This document shows positions 22,159 through 34,848 of a stretch of DNA of 64,000 bases, piece by piece. The position numbers and the translations under genes were made by a program. Numbering within the stretch: the stretch's first letter is position 1; each line of letters begins with the position of its first letter. This stretch comes from Mycteria americana. Lineage: Eukaryota > Chordata > Aves > Ciconiiformes > Ciconiidae. Below the pieces are notes generated by a model. The model was not told the DNA's origin. It did not search any database and saw nothing but the letters and a program-made list of their open reading frames with translations. The stretch lies in the NCBI RefSeq assembly GCF_035582795.1, contig NC_134371.1, forward strand, positions 47,533,001 to 47,597,000, written 5' to 3'.

Positions 22159-25100
22159 GGAAAAGCCACAGTTATCAAAGTTATTAACAGCATAGCAAAG
22201 AGTTGCACACTCAGTTTGCTTAGGTATATCTGTAAAGTAAAGAATACTGGCTCTTTTTTTTTCCCTTGAGTTTTGTTATTATTTGCATTTAAAGTATATC
22301 CCCCAGCATGCAATCTGGGAGCATCTTGTAAATTATGTAGGTGAACATAGCCTTTAAATAGGGAAGGATCATTGTGCCTGAGCTCTCTCATAAAATTAAG
22401 AGACTAAGACCCAGGAGTTACCAGACCAAAATCTAAATATAATAGGATTTCAACTTCTATGCTTTATTAGGAATTTGAACAGAAAGAAAAATATTTTAGT
22501 CTAAATGAGTCATCCCCTGAACAATTTCTTACGGGAATGAATTTTGTAGCCAGAAGTTGCCACCATAGTCACTTTCCTGTCAGTCCTGGAGAGTTTCACT
22601 TTGAGGCCTGACAGTGAAGCCCTTCCTTCTGAAAATGCAGATGATTGTTTCCTCTGTATACCCTATCTTCAGTAAAAGTCCGTCTTGAACTGTTTGGTCC
22701 TTACTCACTGGCACCTTCAATTGCAGCTAAAAGTGCTTTGCTGTACAGTTCATAGAAAGAGAACAGATGTCAAGTTTGGTATAGCCTATCTAAAAAAGTT
22801 CAGGGCTATATTCATTTCTCACTGCAGCTTCTAAGTGGCTTGCACCATGTTCTGTGTAGAATACAAGAAAACTCAAGATGTAGGACCTTCTGGATAAGAA
22901 GGACAGTTGTCCATTCTGACTTCCTTGGTTATTTCTTAAGGAATAATCAAATTCACTCAAAAGAACTCTCAATTCAATGAATAATATCTTTTCAATCTGC
23001 ATGTATTCCAAGTCTACTGAGGAGCACTGCATGCATCTGTGATAGGATCACTCTAGGTGTTTGACCTCTTAAGATCTAAGACATGAAATATTGAGTGAGA
23101 TCTACAGTAGTGGGGAATTGCAGCCGCTCATGGAATTGACCCATAAACTGCTTCTCAATACAGCTTTATGTAGGAAAGGATGGTTAGAAACCTGTCTGAT
23201 AACCAATTAGCCTATATAGGTCAAAAAGAATTTCTGAGGAAGCACTCACAAGTACATGGAAAATTTTTTCTTCTGCAGATAAAAAAAATTTATAGTAATA
23301 GACTATCCAGGTCATTTTCTATCATGAAATGAATCTGACACAGAATTTGTCAATCGATTTGTGACAGCAACAGACTTAAATTACTAGTAAGATACTGTGA
23401 GTGGAAGCTGATATTTATGCTAAGAAACAGGAGCTTAAGTGTTTCATATGCTTAAGTGTAGATTTATTGGCACATACACATTAGCTGCTTAGAGTGAACG
23501 GGACAGAACATTCTACTTACGTGAAAAAATACAGCTCTATTTTCAGTGTGTGTTAATAGCCTAACTTTTACATACCTAGCATTTACATTAATGTCACTCA
23601 TTAGGGTGATTTGAGTAAACCTGTGTGATTTGAGTAAGCCTATATGGAGAACTTCTTTGGGTTTTGGATCATCGCTGCAGTTGGTCAGTAGCTAGAAAAT
23701 TGTAAAAAAGCATCTGTTGTAAATCAAAACATTTTCATAAATGCAACATCATTAAAATAAAGATAATTAACTTTACAACATGATTGTAGCTAGAAAGATA
23801 ATATGTATAGATTTTACCCTTTTATCCAAAATGACTGCTGCTGGTGTAATTCCAAAGATGACATTGCTGCCATTAGATGCACTGTTGATCCATCTTTTTT
23901 GTGTTCTGTACAGTTTGCTTTTGCAGGGTCAGATGGGCTTTATTACAACACAGAATTTATTGGTGGCTGCTGAAGCACAAACAAGACATTTTATTGCCTA
24001 TCACTAAGATACTAAGTTTGCCATGATCTCAGTTACAGACAGGATATATGTTTTATGAACTAAGAAGGTATGATTAAACACCATTCCTTTAATTACCATC
24101 TGCATTTAAGTAAATCCAAATGTTATGAACCAGACCTGATGATTCCAGTGCAAACTTTTTTGCATCTGATACAACTTGTCCCTGTCTTGTAATGTCTATC
24201 CTTTTACCTAGAGTTATGTGGTCACCTACAAGAAGCATTCCCATAAAGATGTGGAAATGCTAAGCATTTATACTGAAAACTGGTCATCCTTAAGACAAGG
24301 AGGCTTGATGTCACATATTGAATAGTTAATCAGCACAGACTGTGTGTCCAAAGGACTTCAGTTTCTGCATTGTTGTACAGTTTCTCAGGCCCTCGTTTCT
24401 CTGATGTCATAACCTATATTGTTATGGTACCTGGGAACCTCCTCCATGGACGGTTTCCACCAAGAGAAAGGGAGAGCCATATTACATAATAGATTCTAGC
24501 TCAAATGTATCAGGAAGTCAAAGTGAAGGAAGCAAGTCCTCTGATCTTTTATAATAAGTGCTGTTTATATTTATGACATTATAACATATCAGAAATGAAT
24601 CTGCTGTTTTCACCAGCTTCTACTTAACTCCAGAAGAAATTGCATTGAACAATGGCAGTAGTTGTTAGGTATAGTGCAATATAAAGGCAACAGAATTTGA
24701 CCCATGTGCGTAGTATCAATATCAGTATTAATAGGAATGATAGATCACAGATTTTATTTCAATTTAGAGATTGTGGAATGAAATGAAAGCTATGATATTT
24801 TTAACTGTGAATATATGATCAAAATGTAGTCTAGATTTTTACAGAGGTTCTTTTTCAATCTGTAATTGCATTATATTTTTAAAAGAAGTGGTTATTAATT
24901 CATTGAATAGAATGCATTGTCATAGCCTTTAAAATAAAGGTATTGTTCTATATATAGGAAGTCTAGGCTTGAAAATGCTAACCAAAATTGGAAGTCAGTT
25001 TTTATATGCATTTTCCTCCTCTCCAAACAAACAGAAAACACACGAAGCTTCCCTCATGTAATTCACCCCTGATACTCTGTCCTGACCTGGCAGTGTAAAA

Positions 25101-28085
25101 GTGTGATCTAGCATCCAGTTTACAACTACTTAACTCCACTGAATCATTTTAATTTCCAGCAGAGATATGCTGACAGAAGTTCTTTTTCTTTCTTCTTTTT
25201 AGTTAACATGCTTTTACACATATTTTAGTACCGTGTAAAGTAGCTCAGAAGATTATATTTCTGTCAGTCTGTCTTTTTTTTCTCCTAAGGTTCCTATTTA
25301 GTTCCTATGGAAGAAAGCTGAAGGGAAAGCAAAGGAAGATTAAATATGGCTTTGGAGTTATATTTAATATGAAATGCTCTGGATCAAATGTTCTTATCCA
25401 TACCACTATAAATACAGAAAGGTCATTGAGTGAATGGATGTACTTAAGTCACACCACAGTAATGAAGACCAGAATTTGGCTCTACAAGTTTAAATATTGC
25501 AAGTTACAAGTTATTTCAGGTCTTGAGATGTTACACCACTAAGGGGCTTTTTTGTGCTTTACTTTCTTTATTTTTGAAAACCAGGAACTTATGCTGGAGC
25601 TAAATGATTAACAGTTTGGTATCTTGAAAGATACTAGGACACTCAGGTTCCCATCTCACACAATTCTATCTTCTAAAAGGGGATTTTTGAAGAATTCTCC
25701 TTTGCCATTCCAGAAATCCTAGCACTTTTAAGCACTTCTCCTCTGGCTACTACTGTATAGTCTGTTAGTGGCAGTGAAAGTTGTACATGTCTCTCTGAAC
25801 TTTTTTGAATCAAGGACATACGCTACTGAACTCTGCACTATAATATTTAGTGAGAAGAATGATCCCCTGCAGTTGGTTCTCTATCAGTGGAAAAGCAGCA
25901 CAGTGGAAACTTGCATTTTGATTGCAGTCTGAAACTCAGGAGAGCTTAATCTGAAAAATGCGGGCTTGCCCTGATGAACACAGGCTTCTTTTCAAAGGGT
26001 TATCTTGTGGCTTTGTCTGGCTCGCCTGCAGGAGGTGGCCTTCAAGCAGCAGTGCGGTGTGGCCATAAACATCTGCATGAAGGGACCCACTTTCAGGATC
26101 TGGATCTTGTATTTTGTCAAATTTGCCGTGGCAGAGTTGAGGTTTCAAAGCTGATGTCTAAGTTTCATAAGGAGAATTAACAGCACCCCAAGAACTGGTG
26201 AACAGAGTTGTTTGCATGATGCTTAGTTGTTGGTTATTCCCTTCCCATCTTAAATCTTAGCACCAAATTGGAAGGATGCGAAAGCATTACATCATATATC
26301 ATTAATTTGCAGTTTTCTTTACTTCTCTTCTGAGAAAAATATCCAAGGAAATTAGACTAGAAGGTAAAATCACTTAGGCAAGCTGCTTTATGCACTGTAA
26401 GGAAGTTCTTGTGAGAGACGTTAGATTTGCCGATATATGGGTTACATTAATGTTGCCCCATATATATACAAGCTGTAATCTTAATTTGTGGACCACGCAA
26501 GCAGGCGAACTGCATGGCCTTAGCACTGGTGCTGTTTCTGGCTATTTCTTACCATTCCCAGAAATCGTGTGGGAGTAGAATTCTAGAGAAGAGGCAGGAA
26601 GAGCTGAAGCTCCCAGGATACAGTGACACTGAGTGCTCCAGAACCTACAGAAACTGGCAGAGAGAAGCCACAGTTTCAGCTGATAGCTTCCAGACTATGC
26701 TCTTCCCTGACTCTGTGAGTTGTCTTCCTACCTCTCTGCCCTGGTCTTCTAAGCAGGCCAGTGTTGGCTGTGCAAGGACTTCTCATCATCCTTCATACTT
26801 CAAACAGGTTACCTCTAAGCCATTAGGATCTAAGCACTGCTGTTTTTCAAGAGCTGTTTATTTTTGACTGGATTGCTACATGTGTGTGCTCTGTGGCATA
26901 TTGAAAGCAACTGTGTCTAGTGCTTTCTGTAGAGGCATTGAGCAGATCATCTGAACATGCACAGTGAGCTCATCAAGAATTTTTGAGACTAATGTCACGC
27001 AGCCTGGTCAGGGCTACAGAACACTTTCTCCAACTAGGTTGCCATAGTTCCAGAAAATGTAAAAACATCCTGAAATTCACTGAGACAAAATTTCCACTAG
27101 CAAAAAGAGGGTGTTTCTGCAGAAACCCCAGTATATGGTAGCCCTATGCATGACACGGGAAGAGTGTAGGGGAAAAGTGCTTTACACAGTGAGCCCTGTT
27201 TTCAGCTGGGAGATGGCAATAGCAGCTGTAAGCACAATTCCAGGCCTGCTGCCTCCCAGCTGAAATATAGGATTAGTTGCATCCTAATCTGAGCATTTGA
27301 TGAGACTCAAGCTCAGGTTAAATAATGACACACACAAGAATGTTGCAAAAACGTTTATGAGGAAGAGGCATAAACTCAGTCTGTTTATTTCACAGACTGA
27401 ATGATATGTAGGTTTCTATCAAAAGCAAATTTTTGTAAAGCAGCATATTAAATCTTATACATTCCTGCCTGGTTTATCTAAATACTTCTAAAGAACTTCT
27501 TTACTTTTTAACTATTGGTTGAAGGGGCTATCTGAAATCTTTTATATAAATTAGGGAAGCAGTTTCTCTTACTTGTTATCTATAAGTAGTAAGTCTGCCA
27601 TGTTATCATTGGAGATAGACTAATTACGTTTTTGCATAAGTTACTTCATATAACTTGTCGTTTCAGTGTCATTTCTATATTTCTAGAAATCCTTGTAAAC
27701 TGACTAGTGTTTTTGCTATTTATATTTTGTGAATCACAGTTTGCGGAAATAAATATCTATGGACTATTAACAAAATGTTTGTTCTAATTATTTGGAATTT
27801 GTGGTTTGAAGATTGTTCTCTTCTATTATTATTCTGTTTCTTGTCTGGAAGTTTTTTAGCAGCAGAACTAGCGGGGAGTGATGAATAATCTTGTTTATGA
27901 ATGAATACTCTCCCAGTCAGCCAGGCAAAGTACTGCCATTATTCTTAAAAATAATGAAGAATCTGGTACAAATTATAGAAAAGAGCAAAGGAAAAAAGAA
28001 TGTAGCAGTGGTTGACTTATACAGCAACTTGGAATTTTTGCTAATATTTCCAGTGACTGGTTCTACATTACTTTACTGGTTCAAT

Positions 28086-28152
28086 AGTTTATAGGTTTTA
28101 TATATTATATACATATTATATATATATTTATAAACAGTTTATAGGTTTTATA
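28086..28152 (+). repeat. Direct repeat flanking an AT-rich stretch
   Basis: agtttataggttttata occurs at 28086-28102 and again at 28136-28152, with an alternating T/A stretch between them. Probably a local duplication by slippage. Confidence 0.85.
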
Positions 28153-29000
28153 GGTACTACAAAAATAGACATCAGTTACCAGAAAAAAAGTGTGGCAGTT
28201 CCTTCAGTACGGTAGTAACTTTAGAATTGTGTGGAATACCTATAGAAAATACATTATATCCATTAAAATTATTTAACCAGTACTTAACAGACAGCTAAGA
28301 CTAATGTTTCAGAATTTGCACACTATTGAAAATTTTCTTTTGAGAATGTTTAAATACAATTTTTTGAATCTGCAGGATATGTAGATTTTAAGTAAATTGA
28401 GGTGTATACTGTAGCATTCATTCAAATTGTATTAGCTTGCAACAAACATTGGCTATTGGGTTTATATTTGATAACACGATCCGATGGAAAAAGGAAATGA
28501 GAATTTACATGAGGTGAAAAAAGATTATATTCACAGGAAAATGCTTGTGAGCTTCTTTATTTTAAGACAGAAGAAGTTATGTGCATTCCAGGCTGACTGA
28601 GAAAACCTCAGGTTTTGCTTTTAAAGAATATACTTTTGGTGTTATTCAAAGATAGGTTTAACCACAAAGTTGAGTTCTTCATATTTGGCAGTACCAGGAG
28701 ATGAATAGGATGCACTAGTTAAACTTAATTTTGTTCACGTCTGTTATTGATAGTGAATATACAGTGAGAAAAAAATAGTAACACTGCCTAGAACTGTACA
28801 AATACTAAGAAAAGAAGGTAGAGATGTTTCCATCAGTGACTCTAATTAGAATATTGCTTTGCCTATGTTTTTACACTCTTTCACTTGTTGTTTGCAAATA
28901 GTTGTTCAAATAGTTGAATATTCGCACACAGTGAATTTTGGGCCTTGAGTTGATATTTGATGACACATAAAACAAGTAATAACAGAGAATAAATTAATTT

Positions 29001-29020
29001 ATTAATAAATAAATAAATAG
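29001..29020 (+). repeat. (AATA)n microsatellite
   Basis: About four to five AATA units (attaataaataaataaatag). Simple sequence in intron 1. Confidence 0.85.
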
Positions 29021-29391
29021 TTAATGCCACAGTGCAGTTCAAAGACATGAAGAAGGGTCAGATTTACCAAACACATTTCTCAGCTGTAACTGTGAAAGTC
29101 ATGTAAAACTTTGTGTTTCCAGAAGAGTGGTTATGAGTTTGCCAACATAAAAACTGCAGAATAGTCCCAGTGAAAAAATTGTCTGTTGAAATTCTGTTTC
29201 CACTAAAAAAAAAAAATTAGTGAAACCATGATCTGTAGGGAGTATGAGAATGAACACCTTAATTTTTCCTAAGAGAAAAGATATGCAGTAGGCAAACTAT
29301 GTTCTCTCACTGCCTCTGTTGAAGTGCTTGTCCATTCAGTACGTGGCCCTTTTGCCATGGTGAACTTCTATAGATTAAAGCTTTGTTGTTA

Positions 29392-29395
<4 letters not shown>

Positions 29396-29425
<30 letters not shown>
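29396..29425 (+). repeat. (TA)15 microsatellite
   Basis: Thirty bases of perfect alternating TA followed by interrupted TA/AAATA sequence to about 29447. Self-complementary; it can extrude as a hairpin and is likely polymorphic. Confidence 0.95.
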
Positions 29426-29433
<8 letters not shown>

Positions 29434-30152
29434 TGTATATATAAATAATTTTGCATCAGTATCAGTGCAGTAGCAGCTCTGGATTTCAAATTTAAATTGT
29501 TAGAAATGGAGCATAAATGCAACCTGATTGTACTTGGGCTCTAAAGTACAATACAAGTCAGTTGAATTTAACTTGGAAATAATGAAAGACTGTGATTCAG
29601 TCCATTCACTCCTTGCAGGCAAAGCAGCTACATTTTTCTTTGACTGGATGAGAGATGAGATTAGCTTCTTCCTTATCACTTTGTGTCTGAGAAAGCAGTC
29701 ATATGTAATCAAAATATATTTTAATGTTAGCAACAGATGAGTTTCTGATAGCAGATTATTAGTAGCTGAATGTTTCCGAAACTGTTGTGCAAACTTTTAA
29801 AATCAGTTCCACTTCTTAGAAATCACTCATTAAAAGAATGTGTTGTAAGTTTCAATCACCAAGATTCTCTGCATTTGGGAAACAGTGATTTTCAGTGTGT
29901 AGTCAAGTAAAGTAGTTTGAAAATTTGATCATAACATTGGATGGGATGAACTCAAATATTTAAAAAGGAATAATCCTGTTAAAATAATGTTTGGGTGTAG
30001 GAGTAATCTGCAGTAAATCAAAATAGGATGCAGCTACTGCTATGATTACACATATGCTTTTGCAATGAAATTAATATCCTTTTTAGAGGCTGCATACTGT
30101 AGAGATGCAAGATGAGTAATTTTTTTTGTTGGGTTTTTTTTTCCTTTGTCAG

Positions 30153-30320
30153 CTGAACCCGTTGATGTGCTAAAAGCATTAGAATTTCACAATTCACCAG
30201 AAGGAGTATCAAGAACAGCAGGATTTTGCACAAACAGAAGGGATTCAAAAGGATCGGATGTCGCCTACAGAGTTTCAAAAACTGCACAGCTGAGTGCCCC
30301 AACAAAGCAGCTGTACCCAG
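30153..30320 (+). CDS. COL11A1: COL11A1 exon 2, start of LamG/TSPN domain
   Basis: A 168-bp exon, phase 1 at both ends, with acceptor TTTGTCAG and donor CCAG|GTAAGA. It encodes residues 38-93, beginning [19 protein letters not shown] and ending [11 protein letters not shown]. It holds the first domain cysteine (C63 counting from 13124; C61 from 13130). In the collagen XI/V/IX family this cysteine pairs with the last domain cysteine. The [10 protein letters not shown] and SKGSD.AYRVSK strings are characteristic of alpha-1(XI). Length and phase match my recollection of the human exon. Confidence 0.97.
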
Positions 30321-33300
30321 GTAAGATTGTCAGAAAGCTATTACTTTGGTAAATTATCTTGCTGCCTATGCTTTTATGGTATCTAAAGCACAGCATGTAG
30401 TCCATCATCAGTACCACAAAACACTTCTGTTATCCCTAGAGTTGGGCCTGCATACAAATGACAGGACATGCTCTTTATCCACTGAATGAATCAGTTTCTT
30501 CATTAAATTCTGTGTCACTGGCAGAATTGGCCTGTAAGTCATATTACCTCTTCTTCCGTGATGCTATCTGATGGAAAGCTTATTTGGTGGCTTTGGCAAG
30601 TTACCTCCAGTTTCAGTAGTCCATTTAAAAGCAGTACTTCCTGGTGTAATGCTGCACTGGTAAAAATGAGTTGTGGTTGGCCATTGCAAAATCGTTCTCA
30701 GAAGTACCATCTGTTAAAAATTACCTACGAGTATCTGGGTATTTGGGGGACTAAACAAGGCTAGTGGTGGATAACAAGTAATGAGATTCCATCTTCTCTC
30801 AAATTTCTCTAAAATGAAATAATCACTTTTTGGAAAAGATTCTTTGGATGTTGAGGAGAGACTTTTATTCCATTAATTTGGTGTCACTTGTCACTTGACC
30901 CGAACTGTTGAGGAAAATGATAATAAGAATATTAAAAACCAAAATTATGGAACATTTTAATTTTTCTGCTTTGATACATCATGCAGAGTTTGAACAAGTC
31001 TGTCCATAAACATACAGATTAGATGTTGGCAAAGAAAAAGACTTTCTTTTTTGTCTTTCAAAGTAGCAATCATATAGATATCATCCAAGATCTATAAAAT
31101 GGGGAAACATACATTATTTTGTAGTAATACTAAATTCCCGGAGCACCATGGGAAACAGCTATACACAGTTCAAGCATAACTTACACGTTCACTTAACTCA
31201 TCAGTTTACGTTTTTTTTCATGGAAGAAGATCAAAGCCAAATTCGCTACAGATATAATATTTATATTATTTTTTAACACAGTTCTTCAGCTTTTGATATA
31301 TCCTCTCAACTAAGTTGCATATAGTTAACAGAGCTATCCAGCTGAAAATATCAGTCACTGAATGGCACATTACAGTCTACAACGTCTTGCTGATATTAGT
31401 GTGACTATTTGTGTAATTAATTACGACTTACACCTAAGTAAGGTTAGCAGAATAGGGGCTGCTCTTTCTTTAAAAAATGCAGAAATGATCCATTATAGTG
31501 AAAAACTGCACAAGTTGCACTGTGTAATAAGTTGGCACCTTTATATTCTGAGTTTTACAATGTGTGTCATTGAAGCCAAGTGGTACAAAAAAAACTTTAA
31601 GTCAGCATTCAAATACAACTGGACAGAAGATCAAACCAACTTGGAATCACTGATATTTTTTAAAGTTTAGAACAGTACAAGCACCGTCTGCTAAATCAAA
31701 CCCTGCGAGTCTAGAGCTGGAAGCCTGAGAGCTTGGGCTGACTTGCAAACTTATTCATGACTCAAATTGTAGCATAAAGAGATCTGGCAGCTGCAGTTAT
31801 AACTGTTCATGGGATTCTTGAATGCCAGAACAAATAAGTACCTCATGTTGTTGGCTGACATCTAAATTTCTATAGCCTTTGACTGCCTTAATTTAGGTAC
31901 TCTTCTTATTAATGCTTTCAGTTTCTGCTTTACAACTGGAATGAGTTTGCTTGATTTTACCAGTCTGTCGCAACACTTCTGTATGCAGGAGACAAATAAA
32001 AAGCATTGGTCGCTCACAGTATAAAAAGAAGCCACAAACCTTTCTTAATACAGGAAAATGTCATGCTATCCTCTACTTCAGTAAAGAACCTAGAAACAAT
32101 TTTTTGGAGGTGATTATGGTAATTATGTCCTTTTGAATCTTGCGGAACAGGCATCCTCTCCCCACTACCCTGAAAAAGGAGAAAGCCTTCTTTTTCAGAG
32201 ATTATTCTTGAAGATATTTGAGTGATCATGTCCCTTTTTCTTAGTGCTCTATAGTAGTGGAAAGACTACAGAACATATCCAAGACAAGACCGAGTTGTGA
32301 GACACCATTTTAGGTAAACAATACAAGTTGTAATGCACCCTGTGCTTGCTTTCATCTAACTCATATAACTCATCAGGAAGTATAGGTATATTTTAGCTAC
32401 TGTAGCTCAAAGGGAGCTACGAATGGCAAAAGCTGGGAGCATCAATATAGCCATCTTTTAAAAACGGTTCTAATAATATTTACCAGCTTTCCAGAATATA
32501 ATAGGCATTGATTTCACTGACTGGAAGGCATTATATAATTGTAAAGATAACCGCTTAGATTTTTGTTGTACTGTTTGTTTATATGCTCTTAGTTATCTTT
32601 TACAAAAGCATATAGGAATGACAGGAATGGCAAGCCAGATATATACAAAGATTTTTCTAGTGATATTCCCTCCAATTGTTATTGTTATTTTTGGTTATTG
32701 GTCAAATAGAACCGTACCAATAAACAAGAAATTTAAAAGTAGTTGAGAAGATTTTGATAACTATTCCAGGTATGTGTCCAAGGACTATATATACACAGCA
32801 ATACATAAAGTTTTACATGTTAGAATGTCATTCATTTTTTGACTTTTTCATTCAAAACTGTGTTTGGAGGAAATTTACTTATAATTACACAATGTAAGTG
32901 CAAGATAAAACATTTGGGAATATTATGTCATAGCGGTGATAAAAGAAAATACTGAACTGAGGCACATGACTCATTTTCAGTCACCTTTCTTAGAAAGCTC
33001 CCAGTTTTTTTTCATAGGATGTTATCTGTTTGAAGAGCACATGCCAACACTAGCTGAATTAGTGTCACCTGCCTTAAGCATTTTCAACATATCTTTCCGA
33101 TTAACAGTGCAGCATCTGTTTACTCTGACATTGAAAAGTATAACACACAGTTTAATTTAATCTGTAAACTAGCAGCTTTGTTTTGTCATTAAAAAGCTTG
33201 ACCAAAGGTTCACCAGAGTAAATGAAATGCTTCCTATTTATTGAGCTTTGATCCCTTCAAAATAAGATCTCAAAACAAGCCCTAAAGTGGTCTATATTAC

Positions 33301-34634
33301 TAGTGTTTCAACAGCCTTCTACAGAGAAAGTTAAAAAGATTGTAGAAAGCACATAAAACAACATTGCAGCAGACATTATATTAAGTGTAAGACTAGGGAT
33401 TTTCTGTTTTAGAAGAGTAGTATGTAATTTAAAGAGCAATGAAGATTTTATGCATTTTGTTTTCATGTTGTAACTAAAGAGTTATGCCATCAATAGCTTG
33501 TCTTCATGGAAGACTGCATAGAATCCTGAAAGAGTTTTCCCACAAGACCTGTCTTGGAAACAATCTTATATTTTCTCAATTGGAAGAAGCAATTCCTAAA
33601 TCAGCTTTCAATGTTGAAGTCTTACATACTTTTATTCATTACAAAAATGTAACTTATATTATTTTATTAAAACTTATTGTATTATATTATTAAAATGTTT
33701 AAGAACATTTTACTCACTCTCGTGCACAAAAAGTTGCAGTTATATTTGTTGCCAACATTACGATTAGATTCTAATCCTTCTATTTCCTGCATGTCAAATT
33801 GCAGCTGAAGCCACACGGATCCAATGTATATTCTGAATTTTAGAATCTCAGTCTTACACTTCATTTGATATTAAGCCTAACAGACTTTCACATCAAGTGA
33901 AATGCAGATTTACCACCAAATTCAACAGGAGCAGTACTGAGTACAAACCTCACTCCTTCCTTTATAAACAAGCTATATCCACTTTTAATTTTGTTTATTT
34001 TTAGTTGTAAAGGTTGAAAGAATGATTGATATATAATGTCTACTTCAAAGAGAAAGCATCAGGGAATAAATGAAAACTAAATGTTCTTTGATTTTGCCTA
34101 AAGCTCCTACTAAATAAAACTAGTTATGTATTTTTTCAGTGTCATGCACAATATTATTCTAGAAAGACTCAAATACATATTGTGAGAGAGAAACTAAAAC
34201 AAGTGGTTATCAAGGGAGATGAAGTTCCTGGAACATATTTGCTATAATACAGGTACTTATTTTGTTGAGTGAAATTGTAGTGCATGCTTTTAAATTAGAA
34301 GATTGCTAAAAAGAAGATGAACAGAAAAAATAATGAATGTGAAACTATCATGGTTCTTGCATATATTGTATTATAACATAAATTCACAATAGATTTACAA
34401 GTTTTGTTTTTAAGAATCATTCAGGTATATCTTTCAGGAATTAAAGTGAGACCAGAAAGAAAAAAAGAGATAAAAAGTTTTCCTAATGTAATTTTTTATG
34501 TGTTCATTTTTGAGAATTAAAAAACCCCAACAGTTTGTATGCGGGATCCTCTGTGCATATAGAAAAACGTAAACCTTTAAGGAATGGTTTCATCTTTTCT
34601 GAATTTGTAACTGTATATATCACTTTGTTTACAG
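30321..34634 (+). other. COL11A1: COL11A1 intron 2 (4.3 kb)
   Basis: Donor GTAAGA, acceptor tttgtttacag. AT-rich; no recognisable element, repeat array or gene inside. Short open frames lack any protein signature. Confidence 0.9.
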
Positions 34635-34848
34635 GTGGAGATTTTCCAGAAGATTTTTCAATATTAATGACAGTAAAACCTAAAAAGGGTATCCAGTCCT
34701 TCCTTCTGTCTGTCTACAACGAGCAAGGAATTCAGCAAGTAGGTGTTGAAGTTGGTAGATCCCCTGTCTTCCTGTTTGAAGACCAAAATGGAAAACCTGC
34801 CCCAGAAGACTATCCTCTTTTCAGAACTGTCAACATTGCTGATGGCAA
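34635..34848 (+). CDS. COL11A1: COL11A1 exon 3, LamG/TSPN domain core
   Basis: A 214-bp exon (phase 1 in, phase 2 out), acceptor TTTACAG and donor CAA|GTAAGT. It encodes residues 94-164 plus two bases of K165: [19 protein letters not shown]..., then [20 protein letters not shown] and ...[14 protein letters not shown]. These are the central strands of the jelly-roll fold. This domain is retained on the alpha-1(XI) chain at the fibril surface and restricts lateral growth. No frameshift or stop is present. Confidence 0.97.

Larger units (their letters stand above)
13236..30152 (+). other. COL11A1: COL11A1 intron 1 (16.9 kb)
   Basis: Donor GTAAGA; acceptor a long T-rich tract ending GTCAG. The first 1.3 kb is CpG island; the rest is AT-rich with several simple repeats and old dispersed-repeat fragments listed separately. 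No second gene is recognised. The open frames at 17273-17713 (-) and 26514-26867 (+) show no motif or codon pattern suggesting a gene. Large first introns often hold enhancers, but none can be shown from the sequence alone. Confidence 0.9.

Noticed and set aside
26514..26867. 117-codon open frame with a hydrophobic start (MALALVLFLAISYH)
   Set aside because: It lies within intron 1. No domain, no homologue recognised, no supporting splice sites or promoter, and composition like the surrounding intron.
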